DNA from: Casimicrobiaceae bacterium
GTDB lineage: Bacteria; Pseudomonadota; Gammaproteobacteria; Burkholderiales; Casimicrobiaceae
Direction of reading: 5' to 3'
Assembly (NCBI GenBank): GCA_026646885.1
Contig: JAPKHK010000011.1
Span: 62,001-126,000, forward strand
Length of the DNA: 64,000 bases
A program made the translations under genes and the position numbers. The notes under the pieces are model-generated. The model was given only the letters and a program-made list of their open reading frames with translations, made no database searches and had not been told where the DNA came from. Of the stretch, positions 34,479 through 42,448 are shown piece after piece. Every line of letters begins with the position of its first letter. Position 1 is the first letter of the stretch.

Positions 34479-35710
34479 TCGAACGCCAGGCCATCCGACT
34501 CTCGGGTGGCCTCCTGGCCGGTCCAGTCCTGCCAGCGGCGCACGATCACGTCGACGTACTTGGGGTCGAGCTCGATCAGCCGCGCCTGCCGCCCTGACTT
34601 CTCGGCGGCGATCAACGTCGTGCCCGAGCCCCCGAACGGATCGAGCACCACGTTTCCGGGTCGGCTCGAATTGCGGATCGCACGCTCGACCAGCTCCACC
34701 GGCTTCATCGTCGGGTGCAGGTCGTTCTTCTGTGGCTTCTTGATGTTCCAGACGTCGCCCTGGTCGCGGTCGCCGCACCAGTGGCGTTGCGCCCCCTCAG
34801 ACCATCCGTACAGGATCGGCTCGTACTGGCGCTGGTAGTCGGCCCGGCCCAGCGTGAAGGTGTTCTTGGCCCAGATGATGAAGGTCGACCACTTGCCACC
34901 GGCGGCGCGGAAGGCGGCCTGCAGCACGTCGAGTTCGCTGGAGGACATCGCCACGTAGATGCCGCCCCGGCAATGGGCGACGGTCGGCGTCAACGCAGCC
35001 AGCAGGAAGTCGTAGAAGCCGTCACCCAGGTTGTCGTTCAGGATCGCGCGATCCTTGCCGCGCATCTTGTCCTTGGCGCTGTTGGCGTAGTTCACGTTGT
35101 ACGGCGGGTCGGTGAAAACCATGTCCGCCTGCTCACCAGCCAGCAGACGCTCGTAACTCGCAGCTACTGTGGCGTCGCCGCACAGTAGGCGGTGACCACC
35201 GAGCAGCCAGACGTCGCCCGAGCGCGAGATCGGCGTCTCGTGCACCTCGGGTACGGCATCGTCATCGGTTTGGCCATCGGCGTCGGACTCGTCGCCCGCC
35301 ATCAGTTCGGCCAACGCGTCAGCGTCGAAGCCCGTCAGTGCGACATCGAAGTCGTCGTCGGCCAGCGCTGCAAGTTCGACGCGCAGCATGGCGTCGTCCC
35401 AGCCGGCGTTCTCGGCGATCCGGTTGTCCGCGATCACCAGGGCCCGGCGCTGCGTCGGGCTGAGATGGTCGAGCACCACGACCGGCACCGCCTCCAAGCC
35501 GAGCTTCTGCGCAGCCGCGAGCCGACCGTGGCCAGCGACGATCACGCCGTCACTGCCGGCGAGGATCGGATTGGTGAAGCCGAACTCGGCGATGGACGCG
35601 GCGATCTGCGCGACCTGCGCCTCCGAGTGCGTGCGCGCGTTGCGGGCGTACGGCACCAGCTTGGCCGTCGGCCACTGCTCGATCTTGTCGGCAAGCCAGG
35701 ACGCCGTCAT
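34442..35710 (-). CDS. ParB-domain DNA methyltransferase fusion (422 aa)
   Basis: Bifunctional protein. The N-terminal ParB/Spo0J-like domain (about 1-135) contains PYARNARTHSEAQVAQIAASI, GHGRLAAAQKLG (60-71) and ADNRIAENAGWDD. The methylase has catalytic DPPY at 201-204 and the SAM motif DPFGGSGTTL near residue 375, i.e. beta-type order (DPPY before FxGxG). Residues about 135-155 form an acidic linker. It probably methylates phage DNA to evade host restriction. It is the second of a tandem paralogous pair overlapping by four bases. Confidence 0.88.
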   Translation of the reverse strand: MTASWLADKIEQWPTAKLVPYARNARTHSEAQVAQIAASIAEFGFTNPILAGSDGVIVAGHGRLAAAQKLGLEAVPVVVLDHLSPTQRRALVIADNRIAENAGWDDAMLRVELAALADDDFDVALTGFDADALAELMAGDESDADGQTDDDAVPEVHETPISRSGDVWLLGGHRLLCGDATVAASYERLLAGEQADMVFTDPPYNVNYANSAKDKMRGKDRAILNDNLGDGFYDFLLAALTPTVAHCRGGIYVAMSSSELDVLQAAFRAAGGKWSTFIIWAKNTFTLGRADYQRQYEPILYGWSEGAQRHWCGDRDQGDVWNIKKPQKNDLHPTMKPVELVERAIRNSSRPGNVVLDPFGGSGTTLIAAEKSGRQARLIELDPKYVDVIVRRWQDWTGQEATRESDGLAFDQAASESSTISV

Positions 35711-37104
35711 GCCGCCACCTCGGTCGCCGCCAGTCGCTCTGCCGCGACCTCGTCGAAGGACTGACCGGTCGCGAGCAATGTGACCGGAACGTCGGGATGG
35801 TTCTGCTGGAAGCGCCGAACGGCGACATCCACGTACTCCGGCGCGATCTCGACGGTGCGGCAGATGCGACCGGTGCGCTGCGCGGCCAGCATCGTCGTGC
35901 CACTGCCGCCGAAGGGCTCGAACACCAGGTCGCCCTCGTCCGAGTAGGCCTCGATGACGAACTGCGGCAGCGCGACCGGGAACACGGCCGGGTGGTCGAT
36001 GTCCTGGCCGATCTTGCCCTTGTGGCGCATCACACGGATCACCGAGTCGGGAATCCGGGTGTCCTGCGTCGGTTGACCTGCATGGGTCCAACCGCCGACC
36101 TCGCCCTCCTTGCTGCGCATCGCGGTCGACGAGCCGTCGGCGCGCAGATGCGACTCCTGGCCGGCGTGCTTGCAGGGCACGATCTTGTTCGGCTTGCGGC
36201 TCGCCCGGTTGAAGTGGAAGACGAACTCGAAGCTCGGGGCGAAGCGGCCCGCCCAGTCGCCGGGCATGCCCGGCCCCTGGTCCCACACGTACCAGGCAAA
36301 GCGCCGCCAGCGCTGCGTGCGCATCCAGCCGAGCCAGCCGTCCCAGTAGGGCACGAACTCGTTGTCGCGGTGAATCAGACCGAGGTTGACCAGCACCTGC
36401 GCGTCGTCGGCCATCGGCAGCTGGGCGAACACGCCACGCATCAGCGCATCCCAATCGGCGATGCCGCCGGTCGTGTAGTCGCGCTGGTTGCCATAGGGCG
36501 GCGAGGTGAAGCACAGGCGCGCACGCTCGCCCTGCATCAAGGCGACAACCACGCTGGCGTCGGCTGCGTCGCCGCAGATCAGGCGGTGCGGGCCGAGCGC
36601 CCAGACATCGCCAGCGCGAGAAACCGGGACCGCCGGGGGATCGGGGACGTCGTCAGCCGCGTCGTCGCCGGCCTCTTCCTGCTCGCCGTCGCTGCCCGTC
36701 GTCTCGTCGGCCAGCAGCGCGTCGATCTCGGCCTCGTCGAACCCGGTCAACGCGAGGTCGTAGCCCGCCTCGGAAAGCTCAGCCAACTCCAGCGCCAGCA
36801 GTTCCTCGTCCCACCCGGCGTCGAGCGCCAGGCGGTTGTCGGAGATGACGTAGGCGCGCTTCTGCGCCGGCGTCAGGTGGCCCAGCTCGATCACCGGCAC
36901 CTCGTCGAGGCCGAGCTTGCGGGCGGCGGCGAGCCGTCCATGCCCGGCGATGACGCCGTTGTCGCCATCGACCAGCACCGGGTTGGTCCAGCCGTACTCG
37001 ACGATGCTGGCGGCGAGCTTGGCCACCTGCGCGTCGGAGTGGGTCCGTGGATTGCGGGCGTAGGGAATCAGCGTCTCGACCTTGCGGTAGTCGACGTTGA
37101 GCAT
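35707..37104 (-). CDS. ParB-domain DNA methyltransferase fusion, tandem paralogue (465 aa)
   Basis: Same design as its downstream neighbour: N-terminal ParB-like domain with PYARNPRTHSDAQVAKLAASI and GHGRLAAARKLG, an acidic linker near 135-155, then methylase motif IV SPPY at 201-204 and SAM motif FEPFGGSGTTML near 415. The different motif IV (SPPY rather than DPPY) suggests N4-cytosine methylation or a different target base from the paralogue. It starts at the ATG at 37104, just inside a possible longer frame. The two enzymes are not identical, so duplication is old. Likely a phage anti-restriction role. Confidence 0.86.
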   Translation of the reverse strand: MLNVDYRKVETLIPYARNPRTHSDAQVAKLAASIVEYGWTNPVLVDGDNGVIAGHGRLAAARKLGLDEVPVIELGHLTPAQKRAYVISDNRLALDAGWDEELLALELAELSEAGYDLALTGFDEAEIDALLADETTGSDGEQEEAGDDAADDVPDPPAVPVSRAGDVWALGPHRLICGDAADASVVVALMQGERARLCFTSPPYGNQRDYTTGGIADWDALMRGVFAQLPMADDAQVLVNLGLIHRDNEFVPYWDGWLGWMRTQRWRRFAWYVWDQGPGMPGDWAGRFAPSFEFVFHFNRASRKPNKIVPCKHAGQESHLRADGSSTAMRSKEGEVGGWTHAGQPTQDTRIPDSVIRVMRHKGKIGQDIDHPAVFPVALPQFVIEAYSDEGDLVFEPFGGSGTTMLAAQRTGRICRTVEIAPEYVDVAVRRFQQNHPDVPVTLLATGQSFDEVAAERLAATEVAA

Positions 37105-37170
37105 GTTCAGGATCAGATCCTCGAATGAAAACGGCCCGGACAGGCAAGGAGCCAACCTGTCGCGGGCCGA

Positions 37171-37201
37171 GGAAATAGAAACGCCTCCGCGAGGGAGGCG
37201 T
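37171..37201 (-). terminator. Rho-independent terminator upstream of methylase pair
   Basis: Minus strand: stem ACGCCTCC/GGAGGCGT (8 bp, five-base loop) followed by TTCTATTT. It lies after the early operon genes (DUF6362-like) and before the ParB-methylase genes, so it would separate early from middle/late transcripts unless antiterminated. Confidence 0.65.
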
Positions 37202-37499
37202 CGGGCCAGTGATGCGATCAATGGCGGGGGCTGGATGAGCCGGGGTGCAAACCTGCAAACCCTGCAAACCTGGGTTTGCAGTCGGACGCTAGGCGAATGC
37301 CGCGCTCGCGCCCCCCGCATGGCATCTTCGGAAGGAAGGACCCCTTTTGCCTGGGCCGCTGCCCTCCGAGGTCAGCTCTGTCCAGAAGATAGCTGAAATA
37401 CTACGGCCAACCGCCCGGTTTTGTTGCGCAGGCCAAAGCCGCATCTCGCCGCTCACGCCCGCTGGTTTCACACCACGCCCTCGCAATTCCGCCAAAACA
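37202..37499. other. Gene-free regulatory gap before early operon
   Basis: With the terminator at 37171-37201, the stretch between the ParB-methylase start (37104) and the DUF6362-like stop (37500) is about 395 bases without a supported gene. It carries the TGCAAACC iteron group (37246-37280) and a weak direct repeat of ACTACGGCC (about 37397-37411 and 37493-37506). The likely use is a control region for transcription or replication. The only frame of some length on the minus strand (37289-37495) has no start context or family match. Confidence 0.5.
37246..37280. repeat. Iteron-like cluster of TGCAAACC
   Basis: Three direct copies of TGCAAACC begin at 37246, 37254 and 37263, and an inverted copy GGTTTGCA lies at 37273-37280. 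The last direct copy and the inverted one form a near-palindrome CTGCAAACC/GGGTTTGCAG. Such arrays commonly bind replication or repressor proteins. Confidence 0.7.
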
Positions 37500-37901
37500 C
37501 TACGGCCTCAACCCGAGGCAGTTCAGCCGGTCGGTGACGGTCTGCAGAGCCTTCTGCCAGCGCCGCCACGCCGTCGTGCGGTCGCAGGCAAAGCGGATCG
37601 TGATGTCGCGCCAGCCGTAGCGCTTGGCGCGCATCCACACGAGGTGGCGCTGCTCGACCTCCAGCCACTGCACCCAGCGCATCGTCTCCAACATCCGGTC
37701 CACGGCCTCGGGACTCGGTGGGAAGGGGCGGTAGACCTTCTCGTCAGCTGCGAAGGCCTCCCACTCTTTGCGAACGAATGCAGGCCACGTGTTGAAGTAG
37801 CCCTGCACGCGCACAGGGGGCAGGCGTCGACCGGTGGTCGCGGCCTCCTCGAAGCGTGCTGCCACATCCTCCATCGTCCAGGTGGCGTGACGGTCAGACA
37901 T
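37500..37901 (-). CDS. Phage protein, DUF6362-like (133 aa)
   Basis: Basic, helical protein with TGRRLPPVRVQGYFNTWPAFV, then LETMRWVQWLEVEQRHLVWMRAKRYGWRDITIRFACDRTTAWRRW. The second half looks like an HTH similar to sigma-factor/transposase N-termini (RYGWRDIxxRFxxDRTTAW). The pattern is that of DUF6362. It may be a late-gene activator or DNA-binding regulator, fitting its place just before the terminator and iterons. The start at 37901 overlaps the previous gene by eight bases. Confidence 0.65.
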   Translation of the reverse strand: MSDRHATWTMEDVAARFEEAATTGRRLPPVRVQGYFNTWPAFVRKEWEAFAADEKVYRPFPPSPEAVDRMLETMRWVQWLEVEQRHLVWMRAKRYGWRDITIRFACDRTTAWRRWQKALQTVTDRLNCLGLRP

Positions 37902-38103
37902 GACGCAGGCCCCCCTTGCCGTAGAGGCGCTCGCCGATGCGACGAACGAACTCCCGCTCAACGAAGTCCAGCCGCTCGTCGGACTCGTTGACCACGAGGA
38001 CGTGCTGGTCACGCCAGCCACGTTGCTTCAAAGCCTCGATGTCGACCGGCTCAGGCTGCAAGCGACCCAGAGGGCAACGGTAGGTTGGTGTGGGAATCTT
38101 CAT
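37894..38103 (-). CDS. Small unknown phage protein (69 aa)
   Basis: MKIPTPTYRCPLGRLQPEPVDIEALKQRGW, then QHVLVVNESDERLDFVEREFVRRIGERLYG. No domain recognised. It overlaps the next gene by eight bases and follows the RuvC-like gene by one, so it is part of the early operon. Charged, likely cytoplasmic. A longer upstream frame is rejected because it would overlap the resolvase gene. Confidence 0.55.
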   Translation of the reverse strand: MKIPTPTYRCPLGRLQPEPVDIEALKQRGWRDQHVLVVNESDERLDFVEREFVRRIGERLYGKGGLRHV

Positions 38104-38104
38104 C

Positions 38105-38569
38105 TCACACCTCCTGCGTCTGAACAGCCCAGTGCAGCAGGGCCAGCGCATCCGCCTCGTTGTCATCGGCCGGAGCATGGCCACGCTGGCGGACCGACGC
38201 GATCATGTCGTCCTTGCCGGCATTGCCTTTGCCGGTCGCGTGCTTCTTGATCGTGCCGACCGGAACGCCCTGGTACGGGATGTTGTGGTGCTCGCACCAG
38301 GCGGTCAGATGCCCCATGAAGCCACCGTAGGCATGCGCGGCATCGACGCCCGCATGGCGACGCACTTCCTCGAAGAACACCGCGTTGATGTGGCCGCTCG
38401 CGGACAGCAGTTCAGCGAGCCAGCGCTTGAATCGAAGGAAGCGCATGCCACCGCCCTCGAAGCGCTGCGGCTTGAAGTGCTCGGTGCCGCTGGTGATCGT
38501 GCCGTCCAGATGCAGCAGCGCCCATCCGGTGTGTGTGCCCAGGTCCAGGGCCAGGATCGTCCTGTTCAT
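38105..38569 (-). CDS. RuvC-like Holliday-junction resolvase (154 aa)
   Basis: Predicted to cut four-way DNA junctions arising in phage replication or packaging. An RNase-H fold start: RTILALDLGTHTGWALL (Asp7-type catalytic acid), then INAVFFEEVRRHAG (second acidic strand) and DDNEADALALLHWA (C-terminal acidic pair near 137-144). This is the RuvC/poxvirus A22-type arrangement. The ATG at 38569 is chosen because GGAG lies six bases upstream; the ATG at 38572 is too close to it. Length is normal for phage RuvC-like enzymes. Confidence 0.82.
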   Translation of the reverse strand: MNRTILALDLGTHTGWALLHLDGTITSGTEHFKPQRFEGGGMRFLRFKRWLAELLSASGHINAVFFEEVRRHAGVDAAHAYGGFMGHLTAWCEHHNIPYQGVPVGTIKKHATGKGNAGKDDMIASVRQRGHAPADDNEADALALLHWAVQTQEV

Positions 38570-38589
38570 CATTCGCTCCGTTGTCGGGG

Positions 38590-38688
38590 CGAGTGACGGA
38601 TGCGACAGGTTCAACGGTTATCTCCCTATCGTGCGTGTACGCGCACGCGTGAGGGGTTAATCACCAGACCTGTCAGATCCGTCACTCG
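38590..38688. repeat. Long imperfect inverted repeat between primase and resolvase genes
   Basis: Two 21-base arms, 38590-38610 (CGAGTGACGGATGCGACAGGT) read forward and 38668-38688 as its inverse, match at 19 of 21 positions with 57 bases between. The interior has a second, shorter dyad (GTGCGTGTACGCGCAC-like). It could form a large cruciform or RNA hairpin, or bind a dimeric replication protein. Confidence 0.75.
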
Positions 38689-38696
38689 ACCGCATG

Positions 38697-40976
38697 TCAG
38701 TCATCTCGATAGGGGTAGCCGCCGCGATAGGTGTCGCTCGGCGGTCGCGGCCGCAGGCTGATGCCGGCCAGCGCGCGAGCGCCCCCGGTCAGGCGGCACT
38801 TCTCGAACTTGCGGGTGGCCATCAGCTCGGAGAACCGCTTGACCGAGCCCACGTACTCGCCGGCGCGCTCGGCCCACTCACGCCAGTCGGCGAACAGCTC
38901 GGACACGCCTTCGCGATGGGTCTTGGCCAGCAGGCACCGTTCTTCGATCCACTGACCGAGGGCGTCCTCCGCTTCGAAGTACTCCTCGGTGGCCGAGACC
39001 ACGCAGGCGGGCGGCTTGAGGCCGTCGCGCTGCCAGGCCAGGCAGCCATCGACCGCCCAGGCCAGGATGCCGTCGCGCTCGGCCAGCAGCCGCTCGGTGA
39101 GTTGTCCATCGCGCCGCTCTGGCGGCACGGTGACCGTGAACGGGATCAGGTGCAGGCGCCGCTTCATCGCCTCGTCGACGTTGCGGATCGACGGCTTGTG
39201 GTTGCCTGCGATCACCAACTTGAACTGCGGCACGTACTCGAAGAAGTCCTGACGCATGAAGCGCGCCGACACCTTGTCGCCGCCGGTGATGGCCTTGACC
39301 TTGGACTCGTTCCATCGCCGCCCCTGCTCGGTCTCGATGGACGCGACGAAGCGCGCACCGCGCAGCCCAGCCAGATCGGTCGGGTGGCGGTCGCCGCGCG
39401 CCTCCATGAAGGTGTCCATCGGCGCGCTGGTGGCGTAGTCGCCGAGGATGGTGGCCAGCGTGTTCACGAACACCGACTTGCCGTTGGCGCCGGTGCCGTA
39501 GAGGAAGAACAGCGCGTGCGCGCTGGTCGCCCCGGTCAGGCAGTAGCCCACCATGCGCTGCAGATAGTTCTGCAGATCGGCGTCGCCGCCCGTGACGTCG
39601 GCGAGGAAGGACAGCCAGCGCGGGCACGCACCTGCGGGCGTGGCGGTCGCCAGCTTGGTCATCCGGTCGGCGCGGTCGTGCGGACGCAGTCGTCCCGTCC
39701 TGAGATCCACCACGCCGCCTGGCGCGTTCAGTGCGAACAGATCAGCATCCCATTCGTCCGAGCTCGCCGCGTGCCGGCGATCTGACCGGGCGAGCCGGTC
39801 CACGCCACCGACCGTGCTGCTGGCCAGCAACTTGGCCGCCAGCCGGTGCGAGTCGACCTTGACCGCCGCCTCGCGACAGATCGAGCGGATCAGATGGTGA
39901 ACGAGCAAGGTCTCGTCGGACTGCCAATGCGTGCCGGTCCACACCAGCCACTTGCCCCAGGCCGCGCAGTAGCGCCAGTCGTCGGCGTAGCGCACCGTGA
40001 AGGACAGTGCCAGCGCGTCGTCGGTCGCCCACACCGTGGCTTCCTGCGAGCAAACGGTGCTGGACGGCTTGATGCACATGCGCGGGCCCGAGCCGAGGAA
40101 GGCGTCGACGTCGAAGCCCTCGGCCATCGCGTCGGCCGCGTCCCAGCCATCGGGCTTGTCGTCGGGCGGCAGCAGCACGTCGCACGAGGCGGCGCCGGCA
40201 GCCAGCACCGCTTGGGCGGCCGCCATCGCATAGTCCCAGCCCGGCTTGTCGCGGTCGGGCCAGATCAGCACGGCCTTGCCCGCCAGCGGCGACCAGTCGG
40301 TCTTGTCTACCGGCGCGTTGGCGCCGTGCATGGCAGTGGTGGCCACGACACCGACGGCGATCAGCGCCTGTGCGCACTTCTCGCCTTCGACCAGGACCGC
40401 GTGAGCCGCAGTCGCAAGACCGGGCTGGTTGTAGAGCGGACGGGGCTCAGGCGGCGCCATCTTGCGGCGCTTGGCATCCCAGGGCCGGAACTCCTTCTTG
40501 CGCCCGGGCGGGTCGTAGCGGTAGACGACGGCGATCAGGCTGCCGCCGGCATCAAAGTAGTCCCACTTCGCCGTGGCCGGCCCGAGGTCGTCAACGGGCG
40601 CCGCCTTCTTGCTCGCGCGCGCTGGAACTGCAGGTACGTGCCCGACCAGGTCTGCTGCGTGCTGCAGTACCCGCGGGAAGTCGCTGTGCACGTTCGCGCC
40701 CAGCACCACGGCGATCAGGTCGAAGATGTCACCTCCGTCCCCGGTCGCGCGATCAGTCCACAGCCCGGCCTTCTCGCCTTCGAGCACGACCTCGAGGCTG
40801 TCGCCGGGGCTGCCCAGCGCGTCGCCGATCAGGAACTTGCCCCGGCGCTTCTTGCCCGCAGGGAACATGGCAAACAGCACCGACTCCAGGCGCGCGAGGA
40901 GGTCGGCACGCACTGCATCGCGTTCGGCCGCTGGCGTGGTTGCCTGCGGAGGGTCGATGTCATTGAAGTCCAGCAT
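38697..40976 (-). CDS. Phage/plasmid primase-helicase, P4/D5 type (759 aa)
   Basis: Starts replication by priming and unwinding. N-terminal part (about 1-130) is a DUF-like region; residues 165-310 hold a Toprim-like segment (AVLVEGEKCAQALIAVGVVATT, AGKAVLIWPDRDKPGWDYA). C-terminal part is the superfamily-3 helicase of the D5 family with Walker A GTGANGKS near 493-500 and RGARFVASIETEQGRRWNE after it. It overlaps the small HTH gene. Because the phage carries its own initiator, its origin is probably nearby; the inverted repeat and iterons at 37.2-38.7 kb are candidates. Confidence 0.9.
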   Translation of the reverse strand: MLDFNDIDPPQATTPAAERDAVRADLLARLESVLFAMFPAGKKRRGKFLIGDALGSPGDSLEVVLEGEKAGLWTDRATGDGGDIFDLIAVVLGANVHSDFPRVLQHAADLVGHVPAVPARASKKAAPVDDLGPATAKWDYFDAGGSLIAVVYRYDPPGRKKEFRPWDAKRRKMAPPEPRPLYNQPGLATAAHAVLVEGEKCAQALIAVGVVATTAMHGANAPVDKTDWSPLAGKAVLIWPDRDKPGWDYAMAAAQAVLAAGAASCDVLLPPDDKPDGWDAADAMAEGFDVDAFLGSGPRMCIKPSSTVCSQEATVWATDDALALSFTVRYADDWRYCAAWGKWLVWTGTHWQSDETLLVHHLIRSICREAAVKVDSHRLAAKLLASSTVGGVDRLARSDRRHAASSDEWDADLFALNAPGGVVDLRTGRLRPHDRADRMTKLATATPAGACPRWLSFLADVTGGDADLQNYLQRMVGYCLTGATSAHALFFLYGTGANGKSVFVNTLATILGDYATSAPMDTFMEARGDRHPTDLAGLRGARFVASIETEQGRRWNESKVKAITGGDKVSARFMRQDFFEYVPQFKLVIAGNHKPSIRNVDEAMKRRLHLIPFTVTVPPERRDGQLTERLLAERDGILAWAVDGCLAWQRDGLKPPACVVSATEEYFEAEDALGQWIEERCLLAKTHREGVSELFADWREWAERAGEYVGSVKRFSELMATRKFEKCRLTGGARALAGISLRPRPPSDTYRGGYPYRDD

Positions 40977-41211
40977 CGGCTCCCTCTCCGGTGGCCTCGC
41001 CGCTCACCTGCGTCTGCTGGGCGTTGATCCAGTCGGCGAGCTCGTTCAACTTGAAGCGCACGAGCTTGCCGACCATGTAGTGGGGCAGGCCGAGCCGGCG
41101 CCGTACCTTGGGTTGGGTGAGCCAGTGCATGGGCAGGTTCAGGCACAGCGCCGCCTCGCGCGCATTGACCAGGCGCTCGCCAAGCACCTGGGCCAGTGGT
41201 GAATTGCTCAT
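40960..41211 (-). CDS. AlpA-like helix-turn-helix protein (83 aa)
   Basis: Short DNA-binding protein. SPLAQVLGERLVNAREAALCLNLPMHWL and PHYMVGKLVRFKLNELADWINAQ look like an AlpA/excisionase-type winged helix: the segment reads target-choice helix then wing. It overlaps the nuclease gene stop by four bases and the primase start by 17. It may be a regulator or a replication accessory factor. Confidence 0.6.
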   Translation of the reverse strand: MSNSPLAQVLGERLVNAREAALCLNLPMHWLTQPKVRRRLGLPHYMVGKLVRFKLNELADWINAQQTQVSGEATGEGADAGLQ

Positions 41212-41954
41212 GGCGTGTTTCTCCAGCACCGGTCCTGCCACTGGCACATCCGGCATTCGAAGTGGGTGGAATCGTTGAAGCCGCGCGGCAGCAGTTCGCC
41301 GGCGTCGGTGGCCGCGATCACCTTGACGGCGCGGTCCGACATGCGCTGTGCCAGCGCCGCATCGAAGGGCACGAGCTCGGAGTAGAGCTCCATCGTGTCG
41401 GCGTTGATCGCCGTGAAGATCGCCGGGTGTTCGTGCAGTTCGAGGTAGGCCTGGTAGACCGCCACCTGGGCCGCGTAGATCGGCTTGGCCACGGCGAGGC
41501 GGTTCTTCTCCAGCTCGCGCCAGGACTTCGAGCCCAGGCACTTGTTCTCCCACAGGGCCGGGTAGCCGCAGCCATGCCCAAGGTCGGGGCCGGCTACGAC
41601 GACGCCATCGACATGCCCCTGCAGGCGCCCGCCGAGAGCGGAGAAGCCGAACTGCTCGCCGTCGGCTTTGCGCGTGCGCAGGTCGAAGCCCGCGTCGCGC
41701 AGCCACGCCACCATGCAGTCCTCCATGACGTGGCCGCGCTCGAAGATGCGAAGCAGGCGGCCTTGCGTCTCACGGCCTGAGTCGACCGGCGCATGTGCGA
41801 ACTCGTACTGCAGCGCGCGCTCGCACGACGCACCCAGACGCGATCCACCCAGGTACGGACGCGGTGATTGCTGGGCCCGAGCCCGTTGCATGGCGGCGTC
41901 CAGCAGCGCCGTGACCTGGCCCGAGATGCTGGCCGTGGAGTTGAAGTCGATCAT
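41208..41954 (-). CDS. PD-(D/E)xK exonuclease, Cas4/RecB-like (248 aa)
   Basis: Likely the resecting exonuclease of the recombination module. Core motifs: GSRLGASCERALQYEFAHAP (entry helix with Cys), RLQGHVDGVVV with the catalytic Asp, then LWENKCLGSKSW (E-x-K) and a C-terminal CRMCQWQDRCW, the cysteine triad that in Cas4 holds an iron-sulfur cluster together with the early Cys. This is the RecB/Cas4 pattern. Good Shine-Dalgarno GGAGG before the ATG at 41954. The Sak4-like ATPase two genes upstream fits a two-component recombinase. Confidence 0.8.
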   Translation of the reverse strand: MIDFNSTASISGQVTALLDAAMQRARAQQSPRPYLGGSRLGASCERALQYEFAHAPVDSGRETQGRLLRIFERGHVMEDCMVAWLRDAGFDLRTRKADGEQFGFSALGGRLQGHVDGVVVAGPDLGHGCGYPALWENKCLGSKSWRELEKNRLAVAKPIYAAQVAVYQAYLELHEHPAIFTAINADTMELYSELVPFDAALAQRMSDRAVKVIAATDAGELLPRGFNDSTHFECRMCQWQDRCWRNTP

Positions 41955-42439
41955 GACTTCCCTCCTTCCCGGTCGAGCCAGGGCAGGTCGTCCTCCATGT
42001 CGGCGAAGGGGCTCGCCATCGGGTCGGACGCGGGCGCCATGCCCCGCACCGGCGGGAACTTGGTCGTCTCGTGGTGCTCGACCATCGCCTCCGTGTAGCA
42101 GGTGACGATGGCGTCGATCACCTGCATCGCCTCGGCCTCGGCGTAGTCGCCCAGGGGCTTGGTGAATCCGATCTCGCCCGCCGCCTCGCCGAAGGCCTTG
42201 AGGCACTTCTTCATCGCCGCCAGCTCGGCATCAGACGGATCGATCATGGCGACCCCCTTGATGTCGGCGCACCCTTCCCGGACGCGCAGCCAGTTGCCGT
42301 ACAGCGCATGGAACGCTTCCTGGCAACGGCGCGAGCAGAACACCCAGTCGATGGGGTAGCGCCGGGGATCGCCGATACCGTGTCGGTTGTCGGTGTGGCC
42401 GAATCCCCGGGCCTGACGTTTGCAGACCCAGCATTTCAC
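41951..42439 (-). CDS. Phage zinc-binding protein, DUF6511-like (162 aa)
   Basis: Begins MKCWVCKRQARGFGHTDNRHGIGDPRRYPIDW, then VFCSRRCQEAFHALYGNWLRV: a C-x2-C ... C-x3-C zinc-binding arrangement. This is the DUF6511 pattern. The second half is acidic and helical. It sits between the nuclease and the 201-aa gene. No function is known; it may be a small DNA- or protein-binding factor of the replication module. Confidence 0.65.
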   Translation of the reverse strand: MKCWVCKRQARGFGHTDNRHGIGDPRRYPIDWVFCSRRCQEAFHALYGNWLRVREGCADIKGVAMIDPSDAELAAMKKCLKAFGEAAGEIGFTKPLGDYAEAEAMQVIDAIVTCYTEAMVEHHETTKFPPVRGMAPASDPMASPFADMEDDLPWLDREGGKS

Positions 42440-42448
42440 GCGCCCCCC

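Noticed and set aside
37246-37280. Short repeats considered as a CRISPR array
   Set aside because: Units are 8 bases with no spacers; no cas genes. Fits iterons instead.
37289-37495. 68-aa minus-strand frame in the gene-free gap
   Set aside because: No Shine-Dalgarno, no family pattern and Arg/Gly-rich random composition.
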